From: CAWJMF01 sp963843945
Lineage (GTDB): Bacteria; Vulcanimicrobiota; Vulcanimicrobiia; Vulcanimicrobiales; Vulcanimicrobiaceae
DNA length: 64,000 nt
Assembly (NCBI GenBank): GCA_963843945.1
Contig: CAWJMF010000002.1
Span: 682,001-746,000, forward strand
Reading direction: 5' to 3'
The first letter of the stretch is position 1. Each line of letters begins with the position of its first letter. Positions 1-8,637 of the stretch are shown in pieces. The notes beneath the pieces are model-generated. The model made no database searches. It had not been told where the DNA came from and was given only the letters and a program-made list of their open reading frames with translations. The position numbers were made by a program, and so were the translations under genes.

Positions 1-1
1 C

Positions 2-706
2 GAGCAAGCCGATAACGCAACCTTCCTCTCGCACTCGACGCCTTTCTCGAACGCCAAAGCGACGACGATCCGCGAACTCGCCGCGACCGTCAGCGAGCGC
101 AGTTACAAGCAGGGCGAAACGATCTTCGACGAAGGCGAGATGTGGCCGTATCTCGGTTTCGTGCGCACCGGAAAGGTCGTCCTGACGCTGCTCTCGCCTG
201 ACGGCAAGACCCATTCGCTGGGCGAGCGTCTGGCGCAGGACGCGCTCAACGAATCGGGCACGTTCGACGGCGGCGGCTCGACGACGCGCGCCGAGGCGCT
301 CACCGACTGCGCGCTCGTGCTGCTGCCGCAAGAGGCGGTCATGCACGCTTGCCGCAACGATGCCGAACTTGCGATCGGCTTCCTCACCGAGGCTTCGCAA
401 GCGCGCCGCCGCTCGATCGACACGATCGCCGACCTCGCCTTCGCCCACGTGCTGCAGCGCGTCGCGAAGTTTCTGCTCTCCTACGCGCCGGCGACGACCG
501 GCATGGCGCGCGGACTCTCCGGCGTCGAAAACCTCTCGCAGGCGCAGATCGCCGCAGCCGCCGGCACCGTTCGCGACATGGCGGCGCGCGCGCTGCTTCG
601 CCTCAAGAACTCGGGCGCAGTCGAACTCGATCGCGGGCGCGTGCGAGCGCTCGAGCGCGAACGCCTCGAAGCGTTCGCCCATGGAGTCCAGGCGCCGCCG
701 GTTTAG
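2..706 (+). CDS. Crp/Fnr-family transcriptional regulator (5' end cut by window)
   Basis: The frame is open from the first bases of the window, so the start lies upstream; the in-frame ATG at 140 is internal. The visible 234 residues carry a cyclic-nucleotide-binding-type beta-roll (KQGETIFDEGEMW, then FVRTGKVVLTLLSPDGK), a long linking helix and a C-terminal winged helix-turn-helix (SQAQIAAAAGTVRDMAARAL). This is the Crp/Fnr layout: an effector-sensing N-terminal domain and a DNA-binding C-terminal domain, acting as a cytoplasmic dimer. No Fnr-type N-terminal cysteine cluster can be judged because the N-terminus is missing. The ligand and target genes are unknown. It converges on the coiled-coil gene that ends at 713. 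The family is clear; the specific role is not. Confidence 0.85.
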   Translation, partial: EQADNATFLSHSTPFSNAKATTIRELAATVSERSYKQGETIFDEGEMWPYLGFVRTGKVVLTLLSPDGKTHSLGERLAQDALNESGTFDGGGSTTRAEALTDCALVLLPQEAVMHACRNDAELAIGFLTEASQARRRSIDTIADLAFAHVLQRVAKFLLSYAPATTGMARGLSGVENLSQAQIAAAAGTVRDMAARALLRLKNSGAVELDRGRVRALERERLEAFAHGVQAPPV

Positions 707-712
707 CGGCCC

Positions 713-1276
713 CTACTTGACGACCTCGACCGACTCCAGTTCGGAGGTCTCGCTGGCCGCATCGAAGGCCACGCGCTTGCTCTTGGCCGCGGCATCCGCG
801 AGCGGGCCGCTGCCGGTCGCGGCGACGGCGGCTTCGGCGCGCGGCACGAGCGCCTCTTGGCCCTTCTTCACCGAACCAAGCGCGGTCGACAGGCGCATTT
901 CAAGGTCGGCTAAGACCTGCCCGGCGTACGCATCGGCGCCCTGACGGATCTTGCGCGCCTTTTCTTCAGCCTCGCGCAGGACGACTTCGGCGGTGGCGCG
1001 CGCTTGCCGCACGACGTCGGTTTGATCGATCAGCTGCGCCTGCGCGGTCGCGGCCTCACTGACGATTTGCTGCGCCTTCTCCTGGGCGTCGCGAATCACG
1101 CGCTCCTTGTTCGTCGCGATGACTTTGGCGCGCCCGACCTCTTCCGGCAGCGTCGAACGCATCTTCTCGATGTATTCGAGCAGCCGTTCCTCGCTCAAGA
1201 TGCGGTGGCCGAGCGGCAGCCAGGTGCCCTCGCGGACGTATCCTTCGAGTTTATCGATGACGCGATAGATCGACAA
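713..1276 (-). CDS. Coiled-coil protein downstream of coaD, function unknown
   Basis: 187 residues. Residues about 55-150 are rich in Ala, Glu, Lys and Gln with heptad-like spacing (EKAQQIVSEAATAQAQ, VLREAEEKARKIRQGAD), which predicts a long coiled coil like that of F-type ATPase subunit b. No transmembrane segment is visible, so it is probably cytoplasmic or peripheral. The start is a TTG at 1276. It is supported by a GGAGG about nine bases upstream that overlaps the end of coaD, from which it is only 3 nt away, so the two genes are almost certainly co-transcribed and coupled. Coiled-coil proteins at this spot next to coaD/rsmD occur in other bacteria, usually annotated as 'ATPase' without experimental support. 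I do not assign a function. Confidence 0.7.
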   Translation of the reverse strand: MSIYRVIDKLEGYVREGTWLPLGHRILSEERLLEYIEKMRSTLPEEVGRAKVIATNKERVIRDAQEKAQQIVSEAATAQAQLIDQTDVVRQARATAEVVLREAEEKARKIRQGADAYAGQVLADLEMRLSTALGSVKKGQEALVPRAEAAVAATGSGPLADAAAKSKRVAFDAASETSELESVEVVK

Positions 1277-1279
1277 CGT

Positions 1280-1789
1280 TCATTTCCTCCCGTGAGCGTG
1301 GCGCTTGGCAATCATGTACGACAGAACGACATCCGGCACGTACTTGGTGATGTCGCCGCCTTGCAGGAACACTTCTTTGATGAGACTGGAGCTTACGAAC
1401 GAATACGCCTGATCCGCCATCAGGAACATCGTGTCGACGCCGGAGAGCGAGCGGTTCATGTGAGCGAAGGCCATCTCGCTCTCGAAGTCCGAGACGACTC
1501 GCAGGCCCTTGACGATCACGTCGGCGCGCGCCTCCTTCACGAAGCCGGCCAGCAGCCCCCGAAAGTGCGAGACGCGCACGTTCGGATACGGCGCCGTGCA
1601 GGCGCGCAGCATCTCGTCGCGCTCTTCCAGCGAAAAGAGCGGCCCGCGTTTCTGCGGGTTGACGACGACTGCGACCGTCACCAGCGGAAAGATGGCCGCA
1701 GCGCGATCGATGACGTCGAGATGCCCGTTGGTCGGCGGGTCGAAGGAGCCGGGGTAGATCGCGTGCTTCTGGCTGCTCTGACCGTTCAA
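1280..1789 (-). CDS. coaD: Phosphopantetheine adenylyltransferase
   Basis: Catalyses the penultimate step of coenzyme A synthesis: 4'-phosphopantetheine plus ATP gives dephospho-CoA and pyrophosphate, in the cytoplasm. The 169 residues match the family's usual 160-170. The nucleotidyltransferase signature is present near the N-terminus (YPGSFDPPTNGHLD, with the T-x-G-H motif at residues 20-23), as are the KGLR segment that contacts substrate and the C-terminal SSSLIKE motif. The stop of rsmD overlaps its start by four bases (ATGA), so it is translated as part of the rsmD-coaD-coiled coil run. The coaD/rsmD pairing is widespread in bacteria. Confidence 0.97.
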   Translation of the reverse strand: MNGQSSQKHAIYPGSFDPPTNGHLDVIDRAAAIFPLVTVAVVVNPQKRGPLFSLEERDEMLRACTAPYPNVRVSHFRGLLAGFVKEARADVIVKGLRVVSDFESEMAFAHMNRSLSGVDTMFLMADQAYSFVSSSLIKEVFLQGGDITKYVPDVVLSYMIAKRHAHGRK

Positions 1790-2328
1790 GATTCTACGTT
1801 CAAGAACTGAAGCGTCGCCTCGCCGTAGCGCGCCTCGCGCGCCGTCGCGAAACCCGGGCTAGCGAAGGCCGGCGCCTCGCTGCGATGCTCGTAAACGAGG
1901 ACCGTTTGCGGGTCGATCGCGCCGCGCTGCCGCAGCGTGCCGAAGGTGAGGTGCGGCGGCGGCAGGGCATAAGGCGGGTCGGCGTAGACGAAATCGAAGC
2001 GCCCGCTCAAGCGCTGCGCTGCCTTTTCCGCCGGCGCGCACACGACGCTGATCCGCTTTTCGACACCCAGTTGCTCCGCTGCACGCCGAATTGCGGCCGC
2101 CGTCGGCGCGTGCAGTTCGACGAAAGTCACGTGAGCGGCTCCGCGCGAAAGCGCCTCGAAGCCGATGGCACCGCTGCCGGCATAAAGATCGAGCACGCGG
2201 GCACCCGCGATGCGCTCGCCGAGAATCGAGAAGAGCGCTTCTTTGGCGCGAGCCGGAGTCGGTCGCACCGCAGCGCCCGGCGGCGCGCGCAAGACTCGGC
2301 TACGAAGTTCGCCGCCGCTGATTCTCAC
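1786..2328 (-). CDS. rsmD: 16S rRNA (guanine966-N2)-methyltransferase
   Basis: Methylates N2 of G966 in 16S rRNA during 30S assembly using S-adenosylmethionine. The 180 residues fit the family. Visible motifs are an RPT segment near residue 22, the SAM-binding loop DLYAGSGAIGFEAL at 47-60, an acidic residue after the second strand (VELH) and the catalytic DPPY at 117-120 that is typical of N-methyltransferases. It overlaps coaD by four bases. The spacing to the HAD gene behind it (2350) is about 20 nt, consistent with one transcriptional unit reading from the his/recG side toward 713. Confidence 0.95.
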   Translation of the reverse strand: MRISGGELRSRVLRAPPGAAVRPTPARAKEALFSILGERIAGARVLDLYAGSGAIGFEALSRGAAHVTFVELHAPTAAAIRRAAEQLGVEKRISVVCAPAEKAAQRLSGRFDFVYADPPYALPPPHLTFGTLRQRGAIDPQTVLVYEHRSEAPAFASPGFATAREARYGEATLQFLNVES

Positions 2329-2349
2329 AACGGCCGCCTTCGCTAAACC

Positions 2350-3036
2350 TTAACCTTGACCTTGGAGTAATTTGGGTAGTTCGGTGAGCGCGTGGATGAC
2401 GAAGTCGGGCGGCTCGAGTTCCTGTGGATAAGTCTTCCCCTCCCAATCGAACCAAACGGCCTTGAGGCCGGAGGCGCGCGCGCCCGCGCAATCGAGGGCC
2501 GGGTCGTCGCCGACGTACCAAACGTCGCTTGCCGGCGCGTCGAAATGTCGCGAAAGGAATTCGAATGCCGCGCGCTCCGGCTTGCGCACGCCGATGCGCT
2601 CGCTGACGAATACCGGCCCCTCGAACCCGATCAGCCGCGCTTTCTCTTCCTGGAGCGGGCTCCAGCCGTTCGTTAAGATGGCGTGGGGGATGCGGCTCGT
2701 CTGCAGCGCAGCCAGCATCGCCTGCAGCCCGGGTAAGGCTTCGACGGTCTCCGGCGCGAGCGCGAGGACGCGTTCTTCGAACTGCTCGGTGACGTCCGGA
2801 GCGCGGTCGCCCAGTTCGACGAAGCGATCGAAAAAGCCGGGCAGTGCGGTCTCGAGCGGGAGGCTGCCGCTGCGGTACTGATGCAGCGTCTCGTCCATCG
2901 CGCGCGAGGCCTCCGCGGGATCGTATGCGACCGCTTGCGCGCGCGCGAGTTCCTCGAGCATCTGCAGCGCGACTCGCCGCTCGAGCTTGTTGTCGATGGC
3001 GAGCGTGTGGTCGAAATCGAAGCCGACGGCAAGCAT
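2350..3036 (-). CDS. HAD-superfamily hydrolase
   Basis: 228 residues with the haloacid dehalogenase motifs in order: motif I DFDHT at residues 7-11 (nucleophile Asp7 and acid Asp9), motif II in ILTNGWSP, a Lys in the VRKPERAAFEF segment, and motif IV VGDDPALDCAGARASG that binds Mg2+. The helical region between motifs I and II is a C1-type cap, as in phosphoglycolate phosphatase-like and YjjG-like enzymes. It is probably a small-molecule phosphatase, substrate unknown. The ATG start is clear. It sits between recG and rsmD on the same strand with short gaps. A housekeeping or nucleotide-sanitising role is inference only. Confidence 0.85.
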   Translation of the reverse strand: MLAVGFDFDHTLAIDNKLERRVALQMLEELARAQAVAYDPAEASRAMDETLHQYRSGSLPLETALPGFFDRFVELGDRAPDVTEQFEERVLALAPETVEALPGLQAMLAALQTSRIPHAILTNGWSPLQEEKARLIGFEGPVFVSERIGVRKPERAAFEFLSRHFDAPASDVWYVGDDPALDCAGARASGLKAVWFDWEGKTYPQELEPPDFVIHALTELPKLLQGQG

Positions 3037-3088
3037 CGTCGGCTCTTCTGCGCTTGCGCCCCGGGACCCGCGCGATTTCCTCGCTGCT

Positions 3089-5152
3089 TCAGCTGCTTAC
3101 GAAGGTCGCACGAGCGCCGGCATCCTCGTCGACGAGCTCGCGCAACCCGGCGTTCTCGGGACGTTCCAGCGCCGGATCGGATCCGACGAGTTCGTCGGCA
3201 TCGGCTTTCGCGCGCATGTACAGCGCGAAATCCCCGGCGATGCTCCCCAAGAGCGTGCCGCCGCCGGCTTGCGCCGTTCCCGCAAACTCGCCCTCGCCGC
3301 GCAGCCGCAGGTCGGCTTCGGCAATCTCGAACCCGTCGGTGGTTCGCGAGAGGATTTCGAGCCGCTCGACGTTTCCGCGGTCGTCGGGGGCGATCAGCAC
3401 GCAGTACGAGCGCGCCACGCCGCGCCCGACCCGGCCGCGCAGCTGATGCAGCTGCGCCAGCCCGTAGCGGTGCGCGTCGAGGATCGCCATCACCGTAGCG
3501 TTGGGGACGTCGACGCCGACTTCGACGACCGTCGTTGCCATCAGCACGTCGCTCTCCCCGCGCGCGAACGCGCGCATCACCGCCTCCTTCTCGCGGGAGG
3601 GAAGGCGGCCGTGCAACAGCGCGACGCGCAGATCGGGGAAAACGTCGCGCTGCAGGACTTCGAGCTCGGCCAGAGCGCTCGTCAACGCCGATTCGGATTC
3701 GTCGATCGCCGGCGCGACCACATAGGCTTGGCGGCCGGCTGCCACGTTCTTGCGCACGAACTCGTAGGCCAGCCCCTTACGGCTTTCGCGTAGAACGAAC
3801 GTTTCGATCGGCGTCCGTCCCGGCGGCAGCTCGTCGATGACCGAAAGGTCGAGATCGGCATACTTCGTTTGCGCCAGCGTGCGCGGGATCGGCGTCGCGG
3901 TCATGTGCAGCGTGTGCGGCGCGCGGCTCTTCGAGCGAAGCGCGGCCCGCTGGGCGACGCCGAAGCGGTGCTGTTCGTCGATGATGGCGAGTCCGAGATT
4001 TGCAAACTCGACGTCCTCGACGAGGAGTGCGTGCGTGCCTACCGCGAGGTCGCACTCGCCGCTGGCCAGCCGCGCCCGCGTTCGCTCGCGCTCGCGCGTT
4101 CCAAGGCTGCCGAAGAGCGCATCGACGCGAATGCCGAAGGGCAGGAGCAACGGCGCCAGCTTTTGCGCGTGCTGCGCGGCGAGAATTTCGGTCGGCGCCA
4201 TCAGCGCGCTCTGCACGCCGCTGCGCGCCGCGAGCACGATCGCCGCCGCCGCCACCAGCGTCTTGCCGCTGCCGACGTCGCCCTGCAGCAAGCGGTTCAT
4301 CGGCGCGCTGCGTCCCATGTCGGTCCAGATCTGCCCGATCACGCGGCGCTGCGCGCCGGTCAGCGCGAAAGGCAGCGCCGCTTCGAAGGTCTCGAGCAGA
4401 TCGCTCGGCGCCGCAAGCTGCGGCGCGCCGCCCGCCGCGCTGCGCCGCGCGCGTTTAACTGCGGCAGCCAGCGCGATGCGAAAGAATTCCTCGAAGATCA
4501 ACCGCTCCGACGCGGCTCGCGCTTCTTCGGGAGAGTCCGGGCGGTGCACCGCGCGCCACGCCTCGCGCAACGGGCCATAGCCGTGCTTGCGCAGGATCGC
4601 GGCCGGAATCGTTTCGCGAACCAGCGCCGCAAGCGCTTCGAAGTTCCGCTCGATCGTCGTCGCGATCGCGCGCGAGGAGAGTTCCTTGGTCGCCCGATAG
4701 ATCGGGACCACTCGTCCGGAAAACGTTTCGCCCTCACGCAAGACGCGATGCTCGAGCACGTTCAGTTCGACGCCGAGCGCACCGCGCGTTCGCCGCAGCT
4801 GCGCGCGACCGTGCACGAAGACGCGATCGCCCGGCGCGAGCTTGCCGGCGAAGCCGCGTCGGCCGAACCAGGTGGCCTTGAGGCGGCCCGAGTCGTCTTC
4901 CAATTCGGCCGAGACGATCGGGATGCGGGCCCGGAACTCGCTCGTGCGAACGACGGTTCCGAGTGCGATCTCCTCACTCGATTCAGCATCGCCCGCGCTC
5001 GAGCGGGCCAGCGCCCGGCGAACGATATCTGCCAGCGGCGACGGGCTGCGCCAATCCTTATAGTCGCGCGGAAAGTCGAAGGCGAGATCGAGCGGCGTAC
5101 GGATGTCGAGCGCGGCGAACTTGCGGGCCATCTCGGGCCCGACGCCGCTCAA
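3089..5152 (-). CDS. recG: ATP-dependent DNA helicase RecG
   Basis: RecG remodels stalled replication forks and branch-migrates Holliday junctions. Domains in order: an N-terminal wedge region that opens with a helix-hairpin-helix-like LSGVGPEMA, an OB-fold, then a superfamily 2 helicase core with Walker A GDVGSGKT, the DEQH box, motif III TATPIPRT and motif VI QLRGRVGRG. The start is uncertain. The frame is open up to a TTG at 5284, but that would overlap hisIE by about 100 nt with an arginine-rich, unlikely extension. A TTG at 5152 gives a protein near the family's usual length and keeps the conserved LSGVG segment; an ATG at 5131 would cut into it. I prefer 5152. Confidence 0.93.
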   Translation of the reverse strand: MSGVGPEMARKFAALDIRTPLDLAFDFPRDYKDWRSPSPLADIVRRALARSSAGDAESSEEIALGTVVRTSEFRARIPIVSAELEDDSGRLKATWFGRRGFAGKLAPGDRVFVHGRAQLRRTRGALGVELNVLEHRVLREGETFSGRVVPIYRATKELSSRAIATTIERNFEALAALVRETIPAAILRKHGYGPLREAWRAVHRPDSPEEARAASERLIFEEFFRIALAAAVKRARRSAAGGAPQLAAPSDLLETFEAALPFALTGAQRRVIGQIWTDMGRSAPMNRLLQGDVGSGKTLVAAAAIVLAARSGVQSALMAPTEILAAQHAQKLAPLLLPFGIRVDALFGSLGTRERERTRARLASGECDLAVGTHALLVEDVEFANLGLAIIDEQHRFGVAQRAALRSKSRAPHTLHMTATPIPRTLAQTKYADLDLSVIDELPPGRTPIETFVLRESRKGLAYEFVRKNVAAGRQAYVVAPAIDESESALTSALAELEVLQRDVFPDLRVALLHGRLPSREKEAVMRAFARGESDVLMATTVVEVGVDVPNATVMAILDAHRYGLAQLHQLRGRVGRGVARSYCVLIAPDDRGNVERLEILSRTTDGFEIAEADLRLRGEGEFAGTAQAGGGTLLGSIAGDFALYMRAKADADELVGSDPALERPENAGLRELVDEDAGARATFVSS

Positions 5153-5181
5153 GTCGACGAGCGTTCGTGGAGCGGCGGCCG

Positions 5182-5811
5182 CTACTCCGCGCGCCGTAGG
5201 AGTTCCCGGCCGACCTCGTCGAGCGCGACGCCGCGCTCTTCGAGCAGCACCAGCGTGTGATAGAAGAGATCCGCGACCTCCCAAGCGATCTCGCCGTGCC
5301 GGCCGTTCTTGGCCGCGATGACCACCTCGACCGCTTCTTCACCGATCTTCTTGCCGATGCGATCGACGCCGTCTCGCAACAGCCGCGCCGTGTAGCTCGT
5401 TTCGGGCGAAGCGTCGCGGCGCGCCGCGATCGTTTCGCGCAAATAGTGCAGCGCGCGCGCGAACTCGCCGCCCGCACTTTCCGGCGGCGGATCGAGCAGC
5501 GAGCCGGCGTCGAAACACGAGAGCGCTCCGGTGTGGCAGGCCGGACCGCTCGGCACCACCCGATAGAGCAAGGCGTCGGCGTCGCAATCGTACGCGACGC
5601 CCGTCACGCGCTGCGTGTTGCCCGACGTCTCGCCCTTATGCCAAAGCGCCGCGCGCGATCGACTGTAAAGGTACGTCGAGCGCTCGGTCAGCGTCCGCTC
5701 GAGGGCTTCGCGATTCGCGTGGGCCACCGTGAGCACGGTGCCGCTGCGCGCATCTTGGATCACGACCGGCAAAAGGCCGTCTTGGCCCCAGGCGAGTTCA
5801 TCGATCGACAT
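5182..5811 (-). CDS. hisIE: Bifunctional phosphoribosyl-AMP cyclohydrolase / phosphoribosyl-ATP pyrophosphatase
   Basis: Two steps of histidine synthesis in one polypeptide of 209 residues. The N-terminal HisI half (about 1-115) opens the adenine ring of PR-AMP and shows LWHKGETSGN, DCDADALLYRV and the metal-binding Cys/His cluster ACHTG...SCF. The C-terminal HisE half removes pyrophosphate from PR-ATP and shows the all-alpha nucleotide-pyrophosphohydrolase pattern (IGKKIGEEAVEVVIAAK). The ATG start lies inside the end of hisF (14-nt overlap), so the two are coupled. Only hisF and hisIE of the pathway are in this window, so the rest of the operon must be elsewhere. Confidence 0.96.
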   Translation of the reverse strand: MSIDELAWGQDGLLPVVIQDARSGTVLTVAHANREALERTLTERSTYLYSRSRAALWHKGETSGNTQRVTGVAYDCDADALLYRVVPSGPACHTGALSCFDAGSLLDPPPESAGGEFARALHYLRETIAARRDASPETSYTARLLRDGVDRIGKKIGEEAVEVVIAAKNGRHGEIAWEVADLFYHTLVLLEERGVALDEVGRELLRRAE

Positions 5812-6586
5812 GCTCGTCTGCTACGAGGGGACGAACGGGAATCCCGCGTTTCGCCAGCTCACGCTTGAGCGCGCCGATATCGAGCTCCCCGAAGTGAAAC
5901 AGCGACGCGGCCAGCGCCGCGTCGGCTCCACCCTCGGCGAAGACGGCCGCGAAGTCGGCAGGGGTTCCGGCACCACCCGAAGCGATCACCGGGACGCCGA
6001 CCGCGCCGCGGACGGCGCGCGTCAGTTCCAAGTCAAAACCGGACTTCGTCCCGTCGCGGTCGATGCTCGTGAGCAGAATCTCGCCCGCTCCGAGTCCGGC
6101 CGCTTCGCGCGCCCAGGCTACGGCGTCGAGCCCCGTCGGGCGCCGCCCTCCGTCGATGTACACTTCCCAGCGATTCCGCGCGTCGTCGCGACGCGCGTCG
6201 ATTGCGACGACGATGCACTGACTGCCGAATTCTTCCGCCGCTTCGCGCAGCACGAGCGGCGTGCGCACGGCCGCACTGTTGATCGAGACCTTGTCGCATC
6301 CGGCGCGCAAGAGGCTGCGCACGTCTTCGGAGCTGCCGACGCCGCCGCCGACGGCGAATGGAATCGTCAACTCGGCCGCCACCGCTCGCACGAGCTCGCG
6401 CAGCGCGCGTCGCCCCTCGATGGTCGCGGTGATGTCGAGAAAGACCAGCTCGTCGGCCCCGCACGCTTCGTACTTGCGCGCCAAGGCGACGGCGTCGCCG
6501 GCGTCGGCGAGATCGACGAAGCGCACCCCTTTGACGACCCTGCCGTCGCGTACGTCGAGGCACGGAACGATTCGCCGCGCGAGCAC
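5798..6586 (-). CDS. hisF: Imidazole glycerol phosphate synthase, cyclase subunit
   Basis: With HisH, it converts PRFAR and ammonia to imidazole glycerol phosphate and AICAR. The 262 residues form a (beta/alpha)8 barrel with the two catalytic aspartates in CLDVRDG (Asp11) and TSIDRDGTKSG, and the two phosphate-binding loops AVGGGV and ASGGAG. The start is a GTG at 6586, followed by the family's typical LARRIVPCLDV. It is the first gene of the minus-strand run and lies just downstream of tRNA-Cys, which is on the same strand. hisH is not adjacent. Confidence 0.96.
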   Translation of the reverse strand: MLARRIVPCLDVRDGRVVKGVRFVDLADAGDAVALARKYEACGADELVFLDITATIEGRRALRELVRAVAAELTIPFAVGGGVGSSEDVRSLLRAGCDKVSINSAAVRTPLVLREAAEEFGSQCIVVAIDARRDDARNRWEVYIDGGRRPTGLDAVAWAREAAGLGAGEILLTSIDRDGTKSGFDLELTRAVRGAVGVPVIASGGAGTPADFAAVFAEGGADAALAASLFHFGELDIGALKRELAKRGIPVRPLVADEHVDR

Positions 6587-6619
6587 GTCAGGTCTCGCTT
6601 TCCCAAAGGGAGGGCGGGC

Positions 6620-6694
6620 TGGAGGCGACGCCCAGATTCGAACTGGGGAATGGAGCTTTTGCAGAGCTCTGCCTTACCACTTGGCTACGTCGCC
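6620..6694 (-). tRNA. tRNA-Cys (GCA)
   Basis: The minus strand folds into a full cloverleaf of 75 nt including CCA. The acceptor arm GGCGACG (6694-6688) pairs with CGTCGCC (6630-6624), the discriminator is U as expected for tRNA-Cys, and CCA is encoded at 6622-6620. The anticodon stem is GAGCT/AGCTC with loop CTGCAAA, giving anticodon GCA. The TTCGAAT T-loop is present. It lies on the same strand as hisF and about 30 nt upstream of its start. Confidence 0.96.
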
Positions 6695-6921
6695 GCTCGA
6701 ACCGGCCTCCCCCTTTATCCCGGCTCACGCCGTTTCACCTGTCCCGCGCCGGTTTCCACCCATCTGACAACCCGGCCGGAAGCCGAATCGTAGCACCCGG
6801 CGCGAAAAACCGGCTCGGGGAAGCGCCGTCGAGCCGGGCAGCGACGGCCCGGCTGCGCGGCGTGCGCGGACCTTCGCGCTGCAGTTCGTCACGGCCGCGC
6901 GCACGAGCGCGTTCGACGAGC

Positions 6922-7851
6922 ATGCCGGATACGTCGCAAGTCTCCCTCGATCTTCCAACCATCCGAGCCTGGACGCTCGCCGCGGCGTGCTCGCTGTCGG
7001 GGGCGCTGCTCTTCGTCTCGCGCCGGCCGGGCACGCGCTTCGGCTTACGGCGCATCTCGATCGCCTTCGGAGCAGTTGCCATCCTGCTCGCAGCCGTCGC
7101 TCCGCTCGGCCTCGGCCGCGTGCAGCCGGGTGCGCGTGGAGTCGTACTTCGCTTCGGCGCGCCGACCGGCCGGATTGCCGGCGAGGGCTTGTACTACGTC
7201 GTTCCGCTCGCCGAACGCGTCGTGCAAGTCAACACGCAAATAAATACGGTCCGTTTCGATCGCGCGCAAGCGACGACGCGCGATCTCGAGCCCGTGTACG
7301 CGGACCTTGCCGCGAGCTTCCACGTCGAACCCGGTCGCGTCGTCGAAGTCTACCGAAGCTTACGCAACGATTATGCGGCTCGCGTCCTCGCGCCGGCGGT
7401 CGAGGATGCCTGGAAGGCAACGGCGGCGCGCTACAGCGCGAGCGATCTTATCGCGCATCGCGCCGAGACGCAGCGGGATTTCGCCGAGGGCGTGCGGTCG
7501 CGCGTGCGCCCCTTTGGGCTCGCGCTCGACGCGCTCGCGACCGCGCGCTTTAACTTCGCGTATAGCTACGCATATGCCGCGCAGCAGAAGGTGGCGTCCG
7601 TGCAACGAACGCTCGAGGCGCAACAGGACCTTCAACGCATCCGCTTCGAGTCGCAACAGAACGTGATCCGCGCGCGCAGCGAAATCGAAGCGCTCAAGCT
7701 GCAACGGACCGTCCCGATCGCCGATCTCATTCGGCTCCGCCAGCTCGAACTGCAACGCCGCGCGATCGACAAGTGGGACGGCAAGCTGCCGTCGGCGTCG
7801 GGCGTCCTTCCCTTCCTCGGCCCGACGCTGCAACCGCCGCACGCAGACTGA
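6922..7851 (+). CDS. SPFH/band-7 (HflK/prohibitin-like) membrane protein
   Basis: About 309 residues from the ATG at 6922; the frame is open back to a GTG at 6862, but that adds only an arginine-rich stretch. Two hydrophobic N-terminal segments precede an SPFH domain. The lead-in GARGVVLRFGAP and GLYYVVPLAERVV is characteristic of HflK/HflC and stomatin-like proteins, which form membrane-bound oligomeric rings and scaffold proteases or lipid domains. A long helical part follows (about residues 200-280, rich in Gln, Arg and Glu). There is no neighbouring hflC or ftsH, so a specific HflK role is not supported. It is divergent from the tRNA-Cys/hisF run. Confidence 0.8.
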   Translation: MPDTSQVSLDLPTIRAWTLAAACSLSGALLFVSRRPGTRFGLRRISIAFGAVAILLAAVAPLGLGRVQPGARGVVLRFGAPTGRIAGEGLYYVVPLAERVVQVNTQINTVRFDRAQATTRDLEPVYADLAASFHVEPGRVVEVYRSLRNDYAARVLAPAVEDAWKATAARYSASDLIAHRAETQRDFAEGVRSRVRPFGLALDALATARFNFAYSYAYAAQQKVASVQRTLEAQQDLQRIRFESQQNVIRARSEIEALKLQRTVPIADLIRLRQLELQRRAIDKWDGKLPSASGVLPFLGPTLQPPHAD

Positions 7852-7897
7852 GCCCGCCTCGCGTGGCCGAAAGCGTCGCCGTCGCGGGCCGAGCCGG

Positions 7898-8248
7898 TTA
7901 ACGCTCCGCCAGTGCCTCGTCGACGGAGTGCACGGTTTTAATGAGGTGATCGATTCGAGCGATCTCGAAAATCCGCCCGATGTTTCCGCCTCTGGGCACC
8001 ACGATCGTCATGCGTTCGCCCAAGAGCGCGTGCTCGCGGATGAGCATCGACAGCATCGAGGAATCGACGTACTTGCATTGGGTCAGGTTGAAAACCACGC
8101 GCGGCTGCCCGTTCGTCGCCGCGATAATCGCCGGCTCGATTTCGGGAATGGTCGCCATGTCGTGTTCGCCGGAGAGCTCGAAGACGAGGTTACCGCCGAG
8201 TTCATAGGATCGCAGCTGGCTGGTCACTGCCGGCGCCTCCGAAAGCAT
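7898..8248 (-). CDS. STAS-domain anti-sigma-factor antagonist-like protein
   Basis: 116 residues forming a single STAS domain like SpoIIAA/RsbV. The conserved loop CKYVDSSMLSML places a phosphorylatable serine after Asp62 (Ser63/Ser64). In this family the unphosphorylated protein binds an anti-sigma kinase and frees its sigma factor. No partner kinase or phosphatase is adjacent, so the network is encoded elsewhere. It is a single-gene unit with a good sigma-70-like promoter directly upstream (8278-8307). It converges on the SPFH gene, whose stop is 46 nt away. Confidence 0.85.
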   Translation of the reverse strand: MLSEAPAVTSQLRSYELGGNLVFELSGEHDMATIPEIEPAIIAATNGQPRVVFNLTQCKYVDSSMLSMLIREHALLGERMTIVVPRGGNIGRIFEIARIDHLIKTVHSVDEALAER

Positions 8249-8277
8249 GAGAAGGATAGCCTGAATTACTTCTCACT

Positions 8278-8307
8278 ATTCTAGCGCTCGTAGGGACTCG
8301 CTGTAAA
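8278..8307 (-). promoter_or_regulatory. Sigma-70-type promoter for the STAS gene
   Basis: Read on the minus strand: TTTACA (8307-8302), an 18-base spacer and TAGAAT (8283-8278). Each hexamer is one mismatch from the bacterial consensus. The predicted start of transcription would leave a leader of roughly 20-25 nt before the ATG at 8248. This is seen by eye only. Confidence 0.5.
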
Positions 8308-8604
8308 GCCCCCGCGGCCCAAAATCGGGGTCGCAGACGCCGGCTCGAGGCGCGTCGGATTCAAGCGCGCAGCGCCCGAAACTGGTCCCAAGCTCTGCCC
8401 CACCGTCGGTTTTGAGTCCACGAAAAGACGCCCCGAGAGACCTCGGGAGCCGCGCTGCTTCCGAACGATGAGCAGCAAATCGTACGACGGAATTCCGATG
8501 ACTCCTCATTTCTGACGTATTTTGGCTCGAATCGCTGCGACACTTCGGGACACACTTAGCGGCCGAGCGATTGAATCGGACCTTGTCGACGACAGCCTGC
8601 GAGA
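8308..8604. other. Intergenic stretch without a supported gene
   Basis: Between the STAS promoter and the tRNA-Gly terminator I see no credible gene. Short minus-strand frames exist (for example 8281-8555) but overlap each other, look arginine- and serine-rich and have no ribosome-binding site. A partial inverted repeat (CCCCG/CGGGG around 8308-8330) lacks a U-tract. Confidence 0.5.
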
Positions 8605-8631
8605 AACAGAAAACCCCGCCGTTGCGGGGTT
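8605..8631 (-). terminator. Rho-independent terminator of tRNA-Gly
   Basis: On the minus strand, AACCCCGC and GCGGGGTT form a perfect 8-bp stem (8631-8624 with 8619-8612) around a 4-nt loop, followed by TTTCTGTTT. It starts six bases after the tRNA 3' end. Confidence 0.85.
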
Positions 8632-8637
8632 GATCCG

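Noticed and set aside
3869..5260. Plus-strand frame of about 460 codons opposite recG
   Set aside because: Antisense shadow of recG; no ribosome-binding site, no motif.
8281..8555. Small minus-strand genes upstream of the STAS gene
   Set aside because: Three overlapping frames, none with a ribosome-binding site or plausible composition; the region also carries the STAS promoter.
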